Source of the DNA: Heliomicrobium gestii | GTDB taxonomy: Bacteria; Bacillota; Desulfitobacteriia; Heliobacteriales; Heliobacteriaceae | Direction of reading: 5' to 3' | Assembly: GCF_009877435.1 (NCBI RefSeq) | Contig: NZ_WXEX01000012.1 | Location: 62,001-126,000, forward strand | Length of the DNA: 64,000 nt | Shown here: one piece after another, positions 52,839 to 63,751 of the stretch | How positions within the stretch are numbered: position 1 is the stretch's first letter | Layout of the letters: the number at the start of each line of letters is the position of its first letter | Notes under the pieces: generated by a model | What the model was told of the DNA's origin: nothing | The model's input: only the letters and a program-made list of their open reading frames with translations | Databases searched by the model: none | Made by a program: the position numbers and the translations under genes

Positions 52839-54027
52839 CGGTCATCACCCCCAGATGGATAAACTCAACCCGCTGAAAGGGTCGACCATCGGCAGCCGAA
52901 GCCAAGCGGAGGAACATAGTCTCAATGTCTTCTTTGCGAATGTCCCGCCCGCCTAAGCCGGCGATGAAGTTCAAGGTGGGCGGCACTTGGCCATTGCCGG
53001 CGAGGGCGGAGTTGACATTGGTGTAGACAGCGCCTTCATAGCCGAAGGAGATGTCCCGATCCAGGATGCCCACGGCGCGAGCGTTGCGGGCCACAGCCGC
53101 GATCTCTTCCCGTGGAAAGGGCCGCATGAAGCGGATCTTTACCAACCCCACCTTTTCTCCTTGTTCCCGCAGCGCGTCGACAACTCGGCGAGCGGTGCCG
53201 CTGACAGAGCCCAGGGTGATCAAGATCAACTCGGCGTCGTCACAGCGGTAGGCCTCCATCAGCCCGCCATAGGGGCGCCCAAAATGCTCGCCAAAGGATC
53301 GGTCGACCTGGTCGATGACACAGCGGGCCGCTTCGGCTCCCTGGTGCTGCTGGTACTTGAACGCCATATTATCAGCCGGCGTCGAACTAAAACCCATGTT
53401 CAGCGGTTTAGCGAGATCCATCTTGATCGCCGGCGCGAAGGATGGCAAAAAAGCGTCCACCGCCGCCTGCGAGGGAACCCGGATCGGCTCGTATGTATGG
53501 GTGACGGTGAAGCCGTCGAGATTCACCATCACCGGTGTCAGCACCTGTTCGTTTTCGGCGATGGCATAGGCCTGAAGGATCATGTCGAGGGCCTCCTGGG
53601 CATCCTCCACATAGACCTGGAGCCACCCCGAATCAAGCAGCGATAGAGAATCGCGGTGATCGCCGTAGATGCTCCAGGGCAGGGCGACCGACCGGTTGGC
53701 GTTCATCATCACGATGGGAAAGCGTCCGCCACTGGCGTAATGGAGACACTCCGCCATGTACAGAAGGCCCTGTGACGAGGTGGCCGTAAAGGTGCGGCTG
53801 CCGAAGGCGCTGGCGCCCATGGCCGCCGACAAGGCCGAGTGTTCCGACTCGACGAGGATAAACTGGGCCTGCAGCGTCCCTTCCCCCACCATTTCAGACA
53901 GGCGTTCCATCGCCACGGTCTGCGGGGTGATGGGATAGGCCGTGATCACCTGAGGACAGGCAAGACGGGCGCCGATCGCGACGGCTTCATTGCCAGAGAC
54001 AAACTGTTTAACTTGCGCCATCATCAC
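52831..54027 (-). CDS. porA: 2-oxoacid:ferredoxin oxidoreductase alpha subunit (PorA-like)
   Basis: 398 residues; the exact start among GTG/ATG/ATG codons is uncertain. Signatures: VSGNEAVAIGARLACPQVITAYPITPQT and LVESEHSALSAAMGASAFGSRTFTATSSQGL. The last domain includes VGLVKIRFMRPFPREEI and GILDRDISFGYEGA. It binds TPP together with beta. Confidence 0.93.
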   Translation of the reverse strand: MMMAQVKQFVSGNEAVAIGARLACPQVITAYPITPQTVAMERLSEMVGEGTLQAQFILVESEHSALSAAMGASAFGSRTFTATSSQGLLYMAECLHYASGGRFPIVMMNANRSVALPWSIYGDHRDSLSLLDSGWLQVYVEDAQEALDMILQAYAIAENEQVLTPVMVNLDGFTVTHTYEPIRVPSQAAVDAFLPSFAPAIKMDLAKPLNMGFSSTPADNMAFKYQQHQGAEAARCVIDQVDRSFGEHFGRPYGGLMEAYRCDDAELILITLGSVSGTARRVVDALREQGEKVGLVKIRFMRPFPREEIAAVARNARAVGILDRDISFGYEGAVYTNVNSALAGNGQVPPTLNFIAGLGGRDIRKEDIETMFLRLASAADGRPFQRVEFIHLGVMTDD

Positions 54028-54320
54028 TCATCCCTGCCCATCTGGATCGCTTGGAGCGGACACTCGCTGGCGCAAATTCCACAGCCTTTGCAAAAGTCTT
54101 TATCCAATCGAACCGCCTTTTCTGACCGGTAAAGGGCGCCTTCGGGACAGGCCAGGTAACAGCGCAGGCAATTCACGCATCGGGCCCCGTTAATTTCAGG
54201 TGTTTCCAGGCGCCAGCCGGCGGCGTTGTCAACGAGATGGCCGGCTTGAAAATGGGGACCGCAGGGATAGTCACGGATATGCACAGGTCGAGGAAAAGGC
54301 CGGATGTGCGGTCTCCTCAT
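54024..54320 (-). CDS. porD: 2-oxoacid:ferredoxin oxidoreductase delta (ferredoxin) subunit
   Basis: 98 residues with two 4Fe-4S motifs: CVNCLRCYLACP and CKGCGICASECP. It transfers electrons from beta to ferredoxin. It overlaps porA and porC by 4 bases. Confidence 0.95.
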   Translation of the reverse strand: MRRPHIRPFPRPVHIRDYPCGPHFQAGHLVDNAAGWRLETPEINGARCVNCLRCYLACPEGALYRSEKAVRLDKDFCKGCGICASECPLQAIQMGRDE

Positions 54321-54886
54321 GGTCTCACCTTCTTGCAGGCCATGGTCAAGGCGTTGACGTTCCCGGCGACTTGGGCCGGCTTCATCTCATGGCGGATCCC
54401 CTGGATCGCCGCCTCAAGGGAGATGATCCCCGAGAGACCCACCAAGGCCCCCAGCATGGCTGTATTGACGATCGGCTTTCCGATCCAGTTGCGGGCGATA
54501 GCCAATGCATTGATAGCGCTCGCTTTCCGATTGGCGCGCCTATACTCGTCAGGGGCGTCGGCGGAGGCCTTCTCGAACCACTGTGTCGGATCGGTGGCAT
54601 TGACCAGCACCGTTCCGCCGGGCTTCAGATCCTGCCACAATTGGGGCTTCCACAAGGTTTCATCGAGCACCACCAGGTAATCACAACGGGTGACTTCACT
54701 GCGGTCTGTGATTTTTTGATCAGCGATCCGGGTGAAGGCCGAGACAGGAGCCCCTCGCCGTTCCGGTCCGAAAGAGGGAAAGGCCTGGGCATATTTGTTC
54801 TCAAACAGCGCCGCCGAGAGGCCGAGCAGCCGAGCCGCCGTAAAGGCCCCTTGCCCGCCTCGGCCCAACCATCGAACTTCAATCAT
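54317..54886 (-). CDS. porC: 2-oxoacid:ferredoxin oxidoreductase gamma subunit
   Basis: 189 residues from the ATG at 54886, with AAGGGAGTG upstream and a 4-base overlap with the aminotransferase stop. Signature: IEVRWLGRGGQGAFTAARLLG and SFGPERRGAPVSAFTRI. First por gene after the aminotransferase. Confidence 0.93.
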   Translation of the reverse strand: MIEVRWLGRGGQGAFTAARLLGLSAALFENKYAQAFPSFGPERRGAPVSAFTRIADQKITDRSEVTRCDYLVVLDETLWKPQLWQDLKPGGTVLVNATDPTQWFEKASADAPDEYRRANRKASAINALAIARNWIGKPIVNTAMLGALVGLSGIISLEAAIQGIRHEMKPAQVAGNVNALTMACKKVRP

Positions 54887-56043
54887 CGGCCACACTCCCT
54901 TAGACGGAGCAAACGGCGACCGGCTTCTTCCAGCGTTTCCTTCCGTTTGGCGAAATGAAAGCGGATCCACTGTTGAACGGGTTCTCGGAAGAAACTCGAT
55001 CCCGGCACAGCGGCCACCCCGATTTCCCTGGCCAGCCACTGACAAAAGGTCTCATCGTCGGCGTGGCCAAAGGGGGAAATATCGACCATGACGTAATAGG
55101 CTCCCTGTGGCGCCGTGTAGGTCAACCCTGTCTGGTCAAGATAGGACAGGAAGGTGTCACGTTTTTCCCGGTACCCCTCCAGCAGTTGCCGGTAATATTC
55201 CTGGGGAAAACCCAGCGCCGTAACCGCCGCTTCCTGAAGGGGCGCCGCCGCGCCGACGGTCAGAAAATCATGGATCTTCCGCGCGCCGTCAATCAGATGA
55301 GGCGGCGCGATGACATAGCCAAGACGCCAGCCGGTAATGGCGTAGGTTTTCGACAGGGAACTGCAGGAAAGGGTGCGCTCGAACATCCCCGGCAATGCGG
55401 CGAAGTAGGAGTGTTCATGGGGCTCATAGACGATGTGTTCATAGACCTCGTCGGTGATCACGTAGGTGTCAAACTCATCGGCCAAGCGGGCGATCACCTC
55501 CAGTTCCTCCCGGTGAAACACTTTGCCGCTGGGGTTAGCGGGGTTGCACAGAATCAGCGCTTTCGGTTTCTGGGCAAAGGCGCGGCGCAGTTCCGCTTCA
55601 TCGAAATGGTACTCCGGCGGGCGGAGGGGAACGTAAATGGGATCGGCGCCTGTGAGGATGGTGTCGGCCACGTAGTTCTCATAGAAGGGGGAAAAGACGA
55701 TCACCTTGTCCCTCGGGTCGCAGACGGTCATCATGGCCACCATCATGGCTTCGGTGCTGCCGCAGGTGACGACGATGTTCTTTTCCGGATCGATCGGGAT
55801 GTTCATGAAGTGAGACTGCTTTTTGGCTAAGGCCTCGCGAAAATTGGGCGCTCCCCAGGTGACGGCATACTGGTGGGGTCCTTCATAGGTCACCCGCTCC
55901 AAGGCTTGCAATAATGCTTGCGGCGGGTCAAAATCGGGAAAGCCCTGGGACAGGTTGATCGCGCCGTGGGCTTGAGCCACCCTTGTCATCCGCCGGATCA
56001 CCGATTCGCCAAAAAACTGAAGTCGATTGCTCGGTTGCGGCAT
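54883..56043 (-). CDS. Class I/II PLP aminotransferase
   Basis: 386 residues of the aspartate-aminotransferase fold. INLSQGFPDFDPPQALLQAL, NPANPSGKVFHREEL, VITDEVYEHIVYEP and SSLSKTYAITGWRLGYVIAPPH (Schiff-base Lys in the last). The SQGFPDF start resembles kynurenine/methionine/aromatic-type aminotransferases. It is coupled to porC, so it probably makes the oxoacid used by Por or aminates its product. Confidence 0.92.
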   Translation of the reverse strand: MPQPSNRLQFFGESVIRRMTRVAQAHGAINLSQGFPDFDPPQALLQALERVTYEGPHQYAVTWGAPNFREALAKKQSHFMNIPIDPEKNIVVTCGSTEAMMVAMMTVCDPRDKVIVFSPFYENYVADTILTGADPIYVPLRPPEYHFDEAELRRAFAQKPKALILCNPANPSGKVFHREELEVIARLADEFDTYVITDEVYEHIVYEPHEHSYFAALPGMFERTLSCSSLSKTYAITGWRLGYVIAPPHLIDGARKIHDFLTVGAAAPLQEAAVTALGFPQEYYRQLLEGYREKRDTFLSYLDQTGLTYTAPQGAYYVMVDISPFGHADDETFCQWLAREIGVAAVPGSSFFREPVQQWIRFHFAKRKETLEEAGRRLLRLRECGR

Positions 56044-56121
56044 CGCAGGATTTCCTTTCTACGGAGTTTTCTTAACCGGTTGTTCATTGTAGCGATTTGA
56101 CTCACGGCGATTGACCTACCG

Positions 56122-57435
56122 TTATTCGTTGCGCAAGTCGACAACCCGCTTCGCTTTGTGGGTCGACCGGGGCAAGCTGTTAGGCGGAAGCACATCGATT
56201 TGCGCCGGGCGAACGCCCAGGCGGCTTTTGATCCCGTGACTCAGTCTGTCGGCCAACACCCCCACCGGCGCCTGCGGCGATCGGCTTTCCACCTCTAAAC
56301 GGAACTTGGATAGATGGTTCTCCCTGTATAGGGTGATGCGATACTCCCCATTGAGTTCACTCAAGTTGCGCACAGCATACTCGATGTCACTGGGGAAGAT
56401 GTTGACCCCGGAAACGATGAACATGTCGTCGATCCGCCCGAGAATTCGGATCCGACTATGGGTGCGCCCGCAGGCGCAGGGCTCCGACAGCCGCGTCACG
56501 ATATCGCCGGTGCGGAAGCGGATCATGGGACGAGCCCGTTTGCGCAGCGTCGTCAACACCATCTCACCAGCTTCTCCCGGCGGAACGGGCTGCTGGGTCT
56601 GCGGATCGAGCACCTCCAGTAGGATTTGGTCTTCCACCAGATGCAGCCCATCGCGGGCCTCGCACATGCCCGCACAGGCGCCGTAAATATCGGATATGCC
56701 GTAAAAATCATAGATCTCAGCGTCCCACAGTTCTTCGATGGCTCGCCGGGTAGCCGGAATGGAGCCACCCGGCTCTCCAGCTACGATGATCCGGCGGATG
56801 CTCAAATCCTTGGCAGGATCCAACCCGTGCTTTTTCGCCGTCTCACCCAAATACCAGGCGTAGGACGGTGTGGTCCAGGTTACTGTCGGTTGCAATTCTT
56901 TCATGATATGTAACAACCGTTCCGAGGGAATGGCGCCCGCCCAGATGCATAGGGCGCCTAACTTTTGGGCGCCGATCACGTCCGGTCCACCCACAAAAAG
57001 GGTGAAGTTCAAGGCATGGACGTAGCGATCGCGCGGACGTATCCCCGCCGCCCAGAACAAGCGCGCCTGGGCCTCCTGAAAGTCGTCGAAGTCCTCAGCG
57101 GTGAAGGGACTCAAGGTGGCCATCCCCGTGGAACCGCTCGACGCGGAGACATATACCACCTCTTCTTCCGGCACAGCCAGCATATCGCCAAGAAGAGGCG
57201 CCTTGGCCTGACGTTCACGCTCCACCTGCTTATTGGTAAAGGGAAAGCGCTGCAAATCCTCCAGGGTTTTGAGTTGAGAGGGCAGGACTCCCGCCTTGTC
57301 AAAGGCTTCCCGGTAGTACGGGGATTTGACGTAGGCCCACTCTAGGTGCTGACGTAGCTGCCGCAATTGAACCATTTCCAACTCGTTGCGAGATAAGGTC
57401 TCGATCGACTTATCCCAGTACCGTCTCTCACTCAA
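56122..57435 (-). CDS. paaK: Phenylacetate-CoA ligase-like acyl-CoA synthetase (PaaK type)
   Basis: 437 residues from the TTG at 57435. PaaK-type adenylation motif: VYVSASSGSTGMATLSPFTAEDF; later GDIVTRLSEPCACGRTHSRIRILGRIDDMFIVSGVNIFPSDIE. It makes an aryl- or alkyl-acyl-CoA from acid, ATP and CoA. Linked to an aminotransferase and Por, it may activate phenylacetate or a branched acid for reductive carboxylation to an amino acid, or run in the catabolic direction. The leader upstream is notable. Confidence 0.9.
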   Translation of the reverse strand: MSERRYWDKSIETLSRNELEMVQLRQLRQHLEWAYVKSPYYREAFDKAGVLPSQLKTLEDLQRFPFTNKQVERERQAKAPLLGDMLAVPEEEVVYVSASSGSTGMATLSPFTAEDFDDFQEAQARLFWAAGIRPRDRYVHALNFTLFVGGPDVIGAQKLGALCIWAGAIPSERLLHIMKELQPTVTWTTPSYAWYLGETAKKHGLDPAKDLSIRRIIVAGEPGGSIPATRRAIEELWDAEIYDFYGISDIYGACAGMCEARDGLHLVEDQILLEVLDPQTQQPVPPGEAGEMVLTTLRKRARPMIRFRTGDIVTRLSEPCACGRTHSRIRILGRIDDMFIVSGVNIFPSDIEYAVRNLSELNGEYRITLYRENHLSKFRLEVESRSPQAPVGVLADRLSHGIKSRLGVRPAQIDVLPPNSLPRSTHKAKRVVDLRNE

Positions 57436-57605
57436 AAAAATCCCACATCCTTCTTCGTTTGTTTTGAAAAAGAAAAAGACCCGTCGCAGTTCTCTCTTCC
57501 CCCAAAAAGGGGCGGAGAAACACGACAGGCCTTCAGTCTTTCTGATCAGCCAACGGCTATTTATACACCGGATTAATTCACACTATTTCGGTGTGTGTTT
57601 GTGTA
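57436..57605 (-). promoter_or_regulatory. Structured leader of the paaK unit, candidate attenuator
   Basis: About 170 bases between a consensus promoter and the paaK start. It contains ATACAC/GTGTAT (57563-57568 with 57601-57606) and CACAC/GTGTG (57579-57583 with 57591-57595), which compete with ACACCG/CGGTGT (57565-57570 with 57589-57594). A small AGCC-AAC-GGCT hairpin (57548-57558) and then a strong terminator at 57466-57538 follow. The arrangement suggests regulated read-through. It has no T-box motif or known riboswitch core that I can recognise. A DNA operator is the alternative. Confidence 0.5.
57466..57538 (-). terminator. Strong intrinsic terminator within the paaK leader
   Basis: On the minus strand AGAC pairs with GTCT, CCTGTCG with CGACGGG, TTCTC with GAGAA, and CCCC with GGGG around TTTTT. 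It is followed by TTTTCTTTTTC (57466-57476). It lies between the promoter at 57612-57640 and the paaK start. Confidence 0.8.
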
Positions 57606-57611
57606 TATCGA

Positions 57612-57640
57612 ATTGTAGATCCTCAATAAATCTTTGTCAA
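57612..57640 (-). promoter_or_regulatory. Sigma-A promoter of the paaK unit
   Basis: On the minus strand TTGACA (57635-57640) and TACAAT (57612-57617) with a 17-base spacer, 20 bases after the acetoacetyl-CoA synthetase stop. Predicted start of transcription near 57605. Confidence 0.8.
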
Positions 57641-57659
57641 TACTCCCAGTCGTATTTTC

Positions 57660-59764
<2,105 letters not shown>

Positions 59765-59768
<4 letters not shown>

Positions 59769-61441
59769 GCCGTTTCCACCTTGTCGGCCTCGGTCAGCCC
59801 CAGTTCGTGGATGTATAAGTCTTTGAGTTTATATTTTTGTATTTTGCCGGATGCAGTCATGGGGTACTTGTCGACAAAACGGATGTACCGGGGGATTTTA
59901 TGTTTTGATATTTTTCCCAGGCAGAAAGCGCGAAGTTCTTCTTCGGTCATCGTCTGGCCGTCTTTGACGATGACGCAGGCGAGCGTCTCCTCGCCGTATT
60001 TCCTATCGGGCACACCGACGACCTGCACATCGCGGATCTTCGGATGGCTGTAGAGGAATTCTTCGATCTCGCGAGGATAGATGTTTTCGCCGCCGCGGAT
60101 GATCATGTCCTTCGCCCGTCCGGTGATCTTGTAGTAGCCGTCACTGTCGCAGACGGCCAGATCGCCCGTGTGCAGCCACCCTTCTGCGTCGATGGCGACG
60201 GCGGTCGCCTCGGGATTTTTGTAGTAGCCTTGCATGGCGCCAAAACCGCGGGCGCAGAGTTCACCCTGCATGCCGGGGGGCGCTATCTCGCCGGTGGCCG
60301 GATCGACGATTCGCGCCTCCACACCGGGCAAGACTTTGCCTACCGTCGTCACGCGCCGCTCCAAAGGATCATCCGTCGTCGTCTGGGTGATGACCGGTGA
60401 AAATTCCGTCAACCCATAGGCGATGGTGATCTCCCTGGCGCCCATCTGGTTGACCACCTGGCGCATCACCTCGATGGGACAGGGCGAACCGGCCATGATC
60501 CCGGTGCGCAGCGACGACAGGTCATACTGGGCGAAATCAGGATGGGCCAGTTCGGCGATGAACATGGTCGGAACGCCGTAGAGGGCCGTGCAGCGCTCCT
60601 GATGGACCGCTTCCAGGGCCGCTTTCGGCTCAAAAGTCTCGAGGGGAACCATGGCGGCGCCCTTCACCACGCAGGCGAGGGAACTCATGACACAGCCGAA
60701 ACAGTGAAAAAGGGGCACGGGAAAGCAGATCCGATCCTGTTCGGTCAGTTTTTGGCTATCGGCGACGGCCTTGGCGTTGTTGACGATGTTGAAGTGGCTT
60801 AACATAACGCCTTTGGGGAATCCCGTCGTGCCTGATGTGTACTGCATGTTGATCGTCTCATTCCAGTGAAGCGATCCCTGGCGCTCCGCCAAAGCGGCAT
60901 CGGCGATTCCCTCACCCATCTTCAATAGATCGTTCCAACTGAACATCCCCGGATGGGTCGCTTCCGGATCGCGTCCGATGAAGACGACGTTGCGCAACAA
61001 CGGCAAGCGGAAGCTCTTGAGCGCCCCCGGTTCACTTGACCGGAGTTCGGGGCAGATGTCGTACATCGTCTCCGTGTAGCTGTTGTCGCGGATGCCGTCG
61101 ATCAAAAAGAGGGTCGTCGAATCAGACTGGCGCAAGAGGTACTCCAGCTCATAAGCCCGGTAGTTGGTGTTCACGGTGACCAATACGGCGCCCATCTTGG
61201 CGCTGCCAAACTGGACATACAGCCATTCCGGATAGTTGGTGGCCCAGATGGCCACATTTTCCCCCTTTTTCACGCCCAAGGCCATCAATGCCTTGGCCAC
61301 CTGATCAGCCTTCTCTTTAAACTGCCGGTAGTTGAGACGTATCTTCCGGTAATCGGTATAAATCAGGGCGTCCCGCTCGGCAAACCGGGTTGCCGTCTGA
61401 TCCAGCAACGTCCCGATGGTGTGGCGCAACAACTCTGCCAT
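59765..61441 (-). CDS. Acyl-CoA ligase (AMP-binding, FadD-like)
   Basis: 558 residues from the ATG at 61441, with AGGGGG upstream. MQYTSGTTGFPKGVMLSHFNIV (P-loop-like motif), IAYGLTEFSPVITQTTTDDP, GYYKNPEATAVAIDAEGWLHTGDLAVCDSDGYYKITGRAKDMIIRGGENIYPREIEEFL. A medium/long-chain acyl-CoA synthetase-like enzyme; it probably activates an acid such as isovalerate or a fatty acid. Confidence 0.92.
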
Positions 61442-61517
61442 GACCATCCCCCTCATTCGATCGGCTTTTTTATCTGCCTCGATCGGATATTCTTTCTCTC
61501 AATGAGTTCCCCATCGA

Positions 61518-62543
61518 TTACTCCTCGGTGACCCGCTCACTCGCTCTATCCGAAGCCGCTGCATGATTGGAGAAGCCAGCACCTACCGTTTGGGGCGAAT
61601 GACGTACGGGTCCGCAACAAAGCACGTTTGCCCGGAGTCGTCGTCCCATCACCTCTTCCACCTCGACGCCCAGGTCACACAACCCTGCCAGGTCGATCGC
61701 CGTGTCGACGCCCATCTCCTGCAGCATGGCGACAAGGTCTTCTGTGCAGGTGTTGCCGCCATGGCCGGCCTGGCTGGGCGGAGCGCCGGTTCGCGCTTGC
61801 CCGCCCATCGCCCCGAGGGAACTGTCCAGGTAGACAAACCCTTTGAGCAGCGCCATGAGGTTGTTGGCCACTCCCGTTCCCCGGGTGTCATGGAAATGCA
61901 GGATCAGATCGGTTTCAGAGAAGCCTTGCCCTCGCAGATGATCGAGAAGGTTGGCCACTTGCCGGGGATTGGCCATGCCCGTCGTATCGCCCAGGCCGAT
62001 CTGGCTGGCGCCGCATTCCTTCCACCACCTGGCCAGCCGGGCCACCTCTTCAAAGGGCACGTCGCCTGTGAAGGGGCAGCCGAAGGCCGTCAAGATCCAG
62101 CCGATAACGTCATGTCCGGAGTCGATGGCCTGCCTGGCCAGGCTTTCCAGTCGTCCCATGTTCTCCAGGCGATCCATCTTTACGTTATGCCGGTTATAGG
62201 CGTCGGTGGAGGCGAGCACCATGGCGATCTCGTCGACGCCATAACCAGCCTCCCTGGCCGCCGCCGCCCGCGCCATCGCCCGGTCTGTCGTGACGATGGC
62301 GCGAAACCGTACGCCGGGATGCCGCTCGATCGCCTGCAAAACCACTTCGGCGTCATTAAACTGGGGCAGGTATCGGGGATGGGCAAAGCTCGTCGCTTCG
62401 ACTCGGGTAAAGCCGATTTGCTGGATCCGGTTGAGGATGCGGACCTTGTCGGCCGTGGCAATAATGGCGGCTTCATGTTGCAAGCCGTCGCGAGCCCAGC
62501 ACTCACCGATGACCACTTTTTTGTCAGTTACATCCATGGTCAT
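61518..62543 (-). CDS. HMG-CoA-lyase-like protein (catalytic Cys replaced)
   Basis: About 341 residues from the ATG at 62543, which overlaps the acyl-CoA dehydrogenase stop (ATGA). DRE-TIM family: ECWARDGLQHEAAI (Arg-Asp), ILHFHDTRGTGVANNL (metal histidines). The segment where HMG-CoA lyases carry GLGGCP reads GAMGGQARTG, so the catalytic Cys is Gln; the following GNTCTEDL is in place. It may be a lyase of a related 3-hydroxyacyl-CoA with a different mechanism. Role in leucine-type breakdown is inferred from neighbours. Confidence 0.85.
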   Translation of the reverse strand: MTMDVTDKKVVIGECWARDGLQHEAAIIATADKVRILNRIQQIGFTRVEATSFAHPRYLPQFNDAEVVLQAIERHPGVRFRAIVTTDRAMARAAAAREAGYGVDEIAMVLASTDAYNRHNVKMDRLENMGRLESLARQAIDSGHDVIGWILTAFGCPFTGDVPFEEVARLARWWKECGASQIGLGDTTGMANPRQVANLLDHLRGQGFSETDLILHFHDTRGTGVANNLMALLKGFVYLDSSLGAMGGQARTGAPPSQAGHGGNTCTEDLVAMLQEMGVDTAIDLAGLCDLGVEVEEVMGRRLRANVLCCGPVRHSPQTVGAGFSNHAAASDRASERVTEE

Positions 62544-63691
62544 TGAAAACACCCCAGTTGTCGCGCGATGACGAGGCGGAGCACTTCCGAGGTGCCTTCA
62601 CCGATCTCGCAGAGCTTGGCGTCGCGCAGGTACCGCTCCACCGGAAACTCGTCGACATAGCCATAGCCGCCATGGATCTGAACAGCTTCCAAGGCCGCTT
62701 TCGTGGCGATTTCCGAGGCGAAAAGCTTCGCCATGGCCGCTTCTTTGGTAAAGGGCCGCCCGTTGTCTTTCAGCCAGGCCGCTTTCAGGACCATGGTGCG
62801 CGCCACTTCCACATGGGTCGCCATGTCGGCGAGCTTAAAGGCGATGGCCTGAAACTTGGCGATGGGCTGCCCGAACTGGGTCCGCTCCCTGGCATATTTG
62901 AGGGCTGCCTCCAATGATGCTTGGGCGATGCCGACAGCCAACGCTCCGATGGCGATGCGCCCGCCATCCAAGACTTTGAGAAACTGCTTAAAGCCGAGCC
63001 CCCGTTGCCCCAAGAGGTTGGCTTCCGGCACCTTCACATCGTCGAAAAAAAGTTCACAGGTGTTGGAAGCGCGCATGCCCAGCTTCTGGTAGCGGGAGCG
63101 GACGGTGTATCCCGGCGTGCCTGTCGGAATGATGATCGAACTGATCGAGCCGTAGACACCTCCCTTGTCTGTCACCGCCGTGGCAACGACACAACCGGCA
63201 TGGTCGGCATTGGTGATCCAGCACTTGCTCCCATTGATCACCCATTGGCCGTCCTCCAAACGGGCCTTTGTCTGCGTGCCGCCAGCGTCGGATCCGGCAT
63301 TGGGCTCTGTCAGACCGAAGGCGCCGAGAAAATCGCCGCGACAGAGGGGCGGCAACCACTTTTGTTGCTGTTCTTTGGCGCCGAAGAGGTAGAAGGGCGC
63401 GCAGCCCAGGGAGATGTGGGCCGCGTAGGAAAGGGCCGTTGCGGCGCAACACCGGGCGATCTCTTCAACCGCCAAGGCGTAAGAGATGGTGTCCCCGCCG
63501 GCGCCGCCCACCTCTTCCGAGAAAGGCAAACCCAGTAGCCCCAATTCCCCCAACTGACGAAAGATCGCGCTGGGAAACTCGCCCGTCTTATCGCGCGCCG
63601 CCGCCCCCGGCGCGATCTGCCCCTGGGCAAATTCCCTCGCCAGTTTCTGCACCGCCTGCTGCTCAGGAGAAAGGGCAAAGTGCACAGCCAC
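62540..63691 (-). CDS. Acyl-CoA dehydrogenase (short/branched-chain type)
   Basis: 383 residues. FAD motifs: FGLTEPNAGSDAGGTQTKA and WVINGSKCWITNADHAG; C-terminal VERYLRDAKLCEIGEGTSEVLRLVIAR. The Glu in EGTSEV corresponds to the catalytic base of SCAD/MCAD, whereas isovaleryl-CoA dehydrogenases normally have Gly there. The substrate is an acyl-CoA; isovaleryl-CoA would fit the cluster but the base position argues for a straight or 2-methyl chain. Confidence 0.92.
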   Translation of the reverse strand: MAVHFALSPEQQAVQKLAREFAQGQIAPGAAARDKTGEFPSAIFRQLGELGLLGLPFSEEVGGAGGDTISYALAVEEIARCCAATALSYAAHISLGCAPFYLFGAKEQQQKWLPPLCRGDFLGAFGLTEPNAGSDAGGTQTKARLEDGQWVINGSKCWITNADHAGCVVATAVTDKGGVYGSISSIIIPTGTPGYTVRSRYQKLGMRASNTCELFFDDVKVPEANLLGQRGLGFKQFLKVLDGGRIAIGALAVGIAQASLEAALKYARERTQFGQPIAKFQAIAFKLADMATHVEVARTMVLKAAWLKDNGRPFTKEAAMAKLFASEIATKAALEAVQIHGGYGYVDEFPVERYLRDAKLCEIGEGTSEVLRLVIARQLGCFQ

Positions 63692-63751
63692 ACACCTCCA
63701 TGTTTATTTAGAAATTTCTGAAAATTTTAGATTGACGGCTACACCGGCCTT

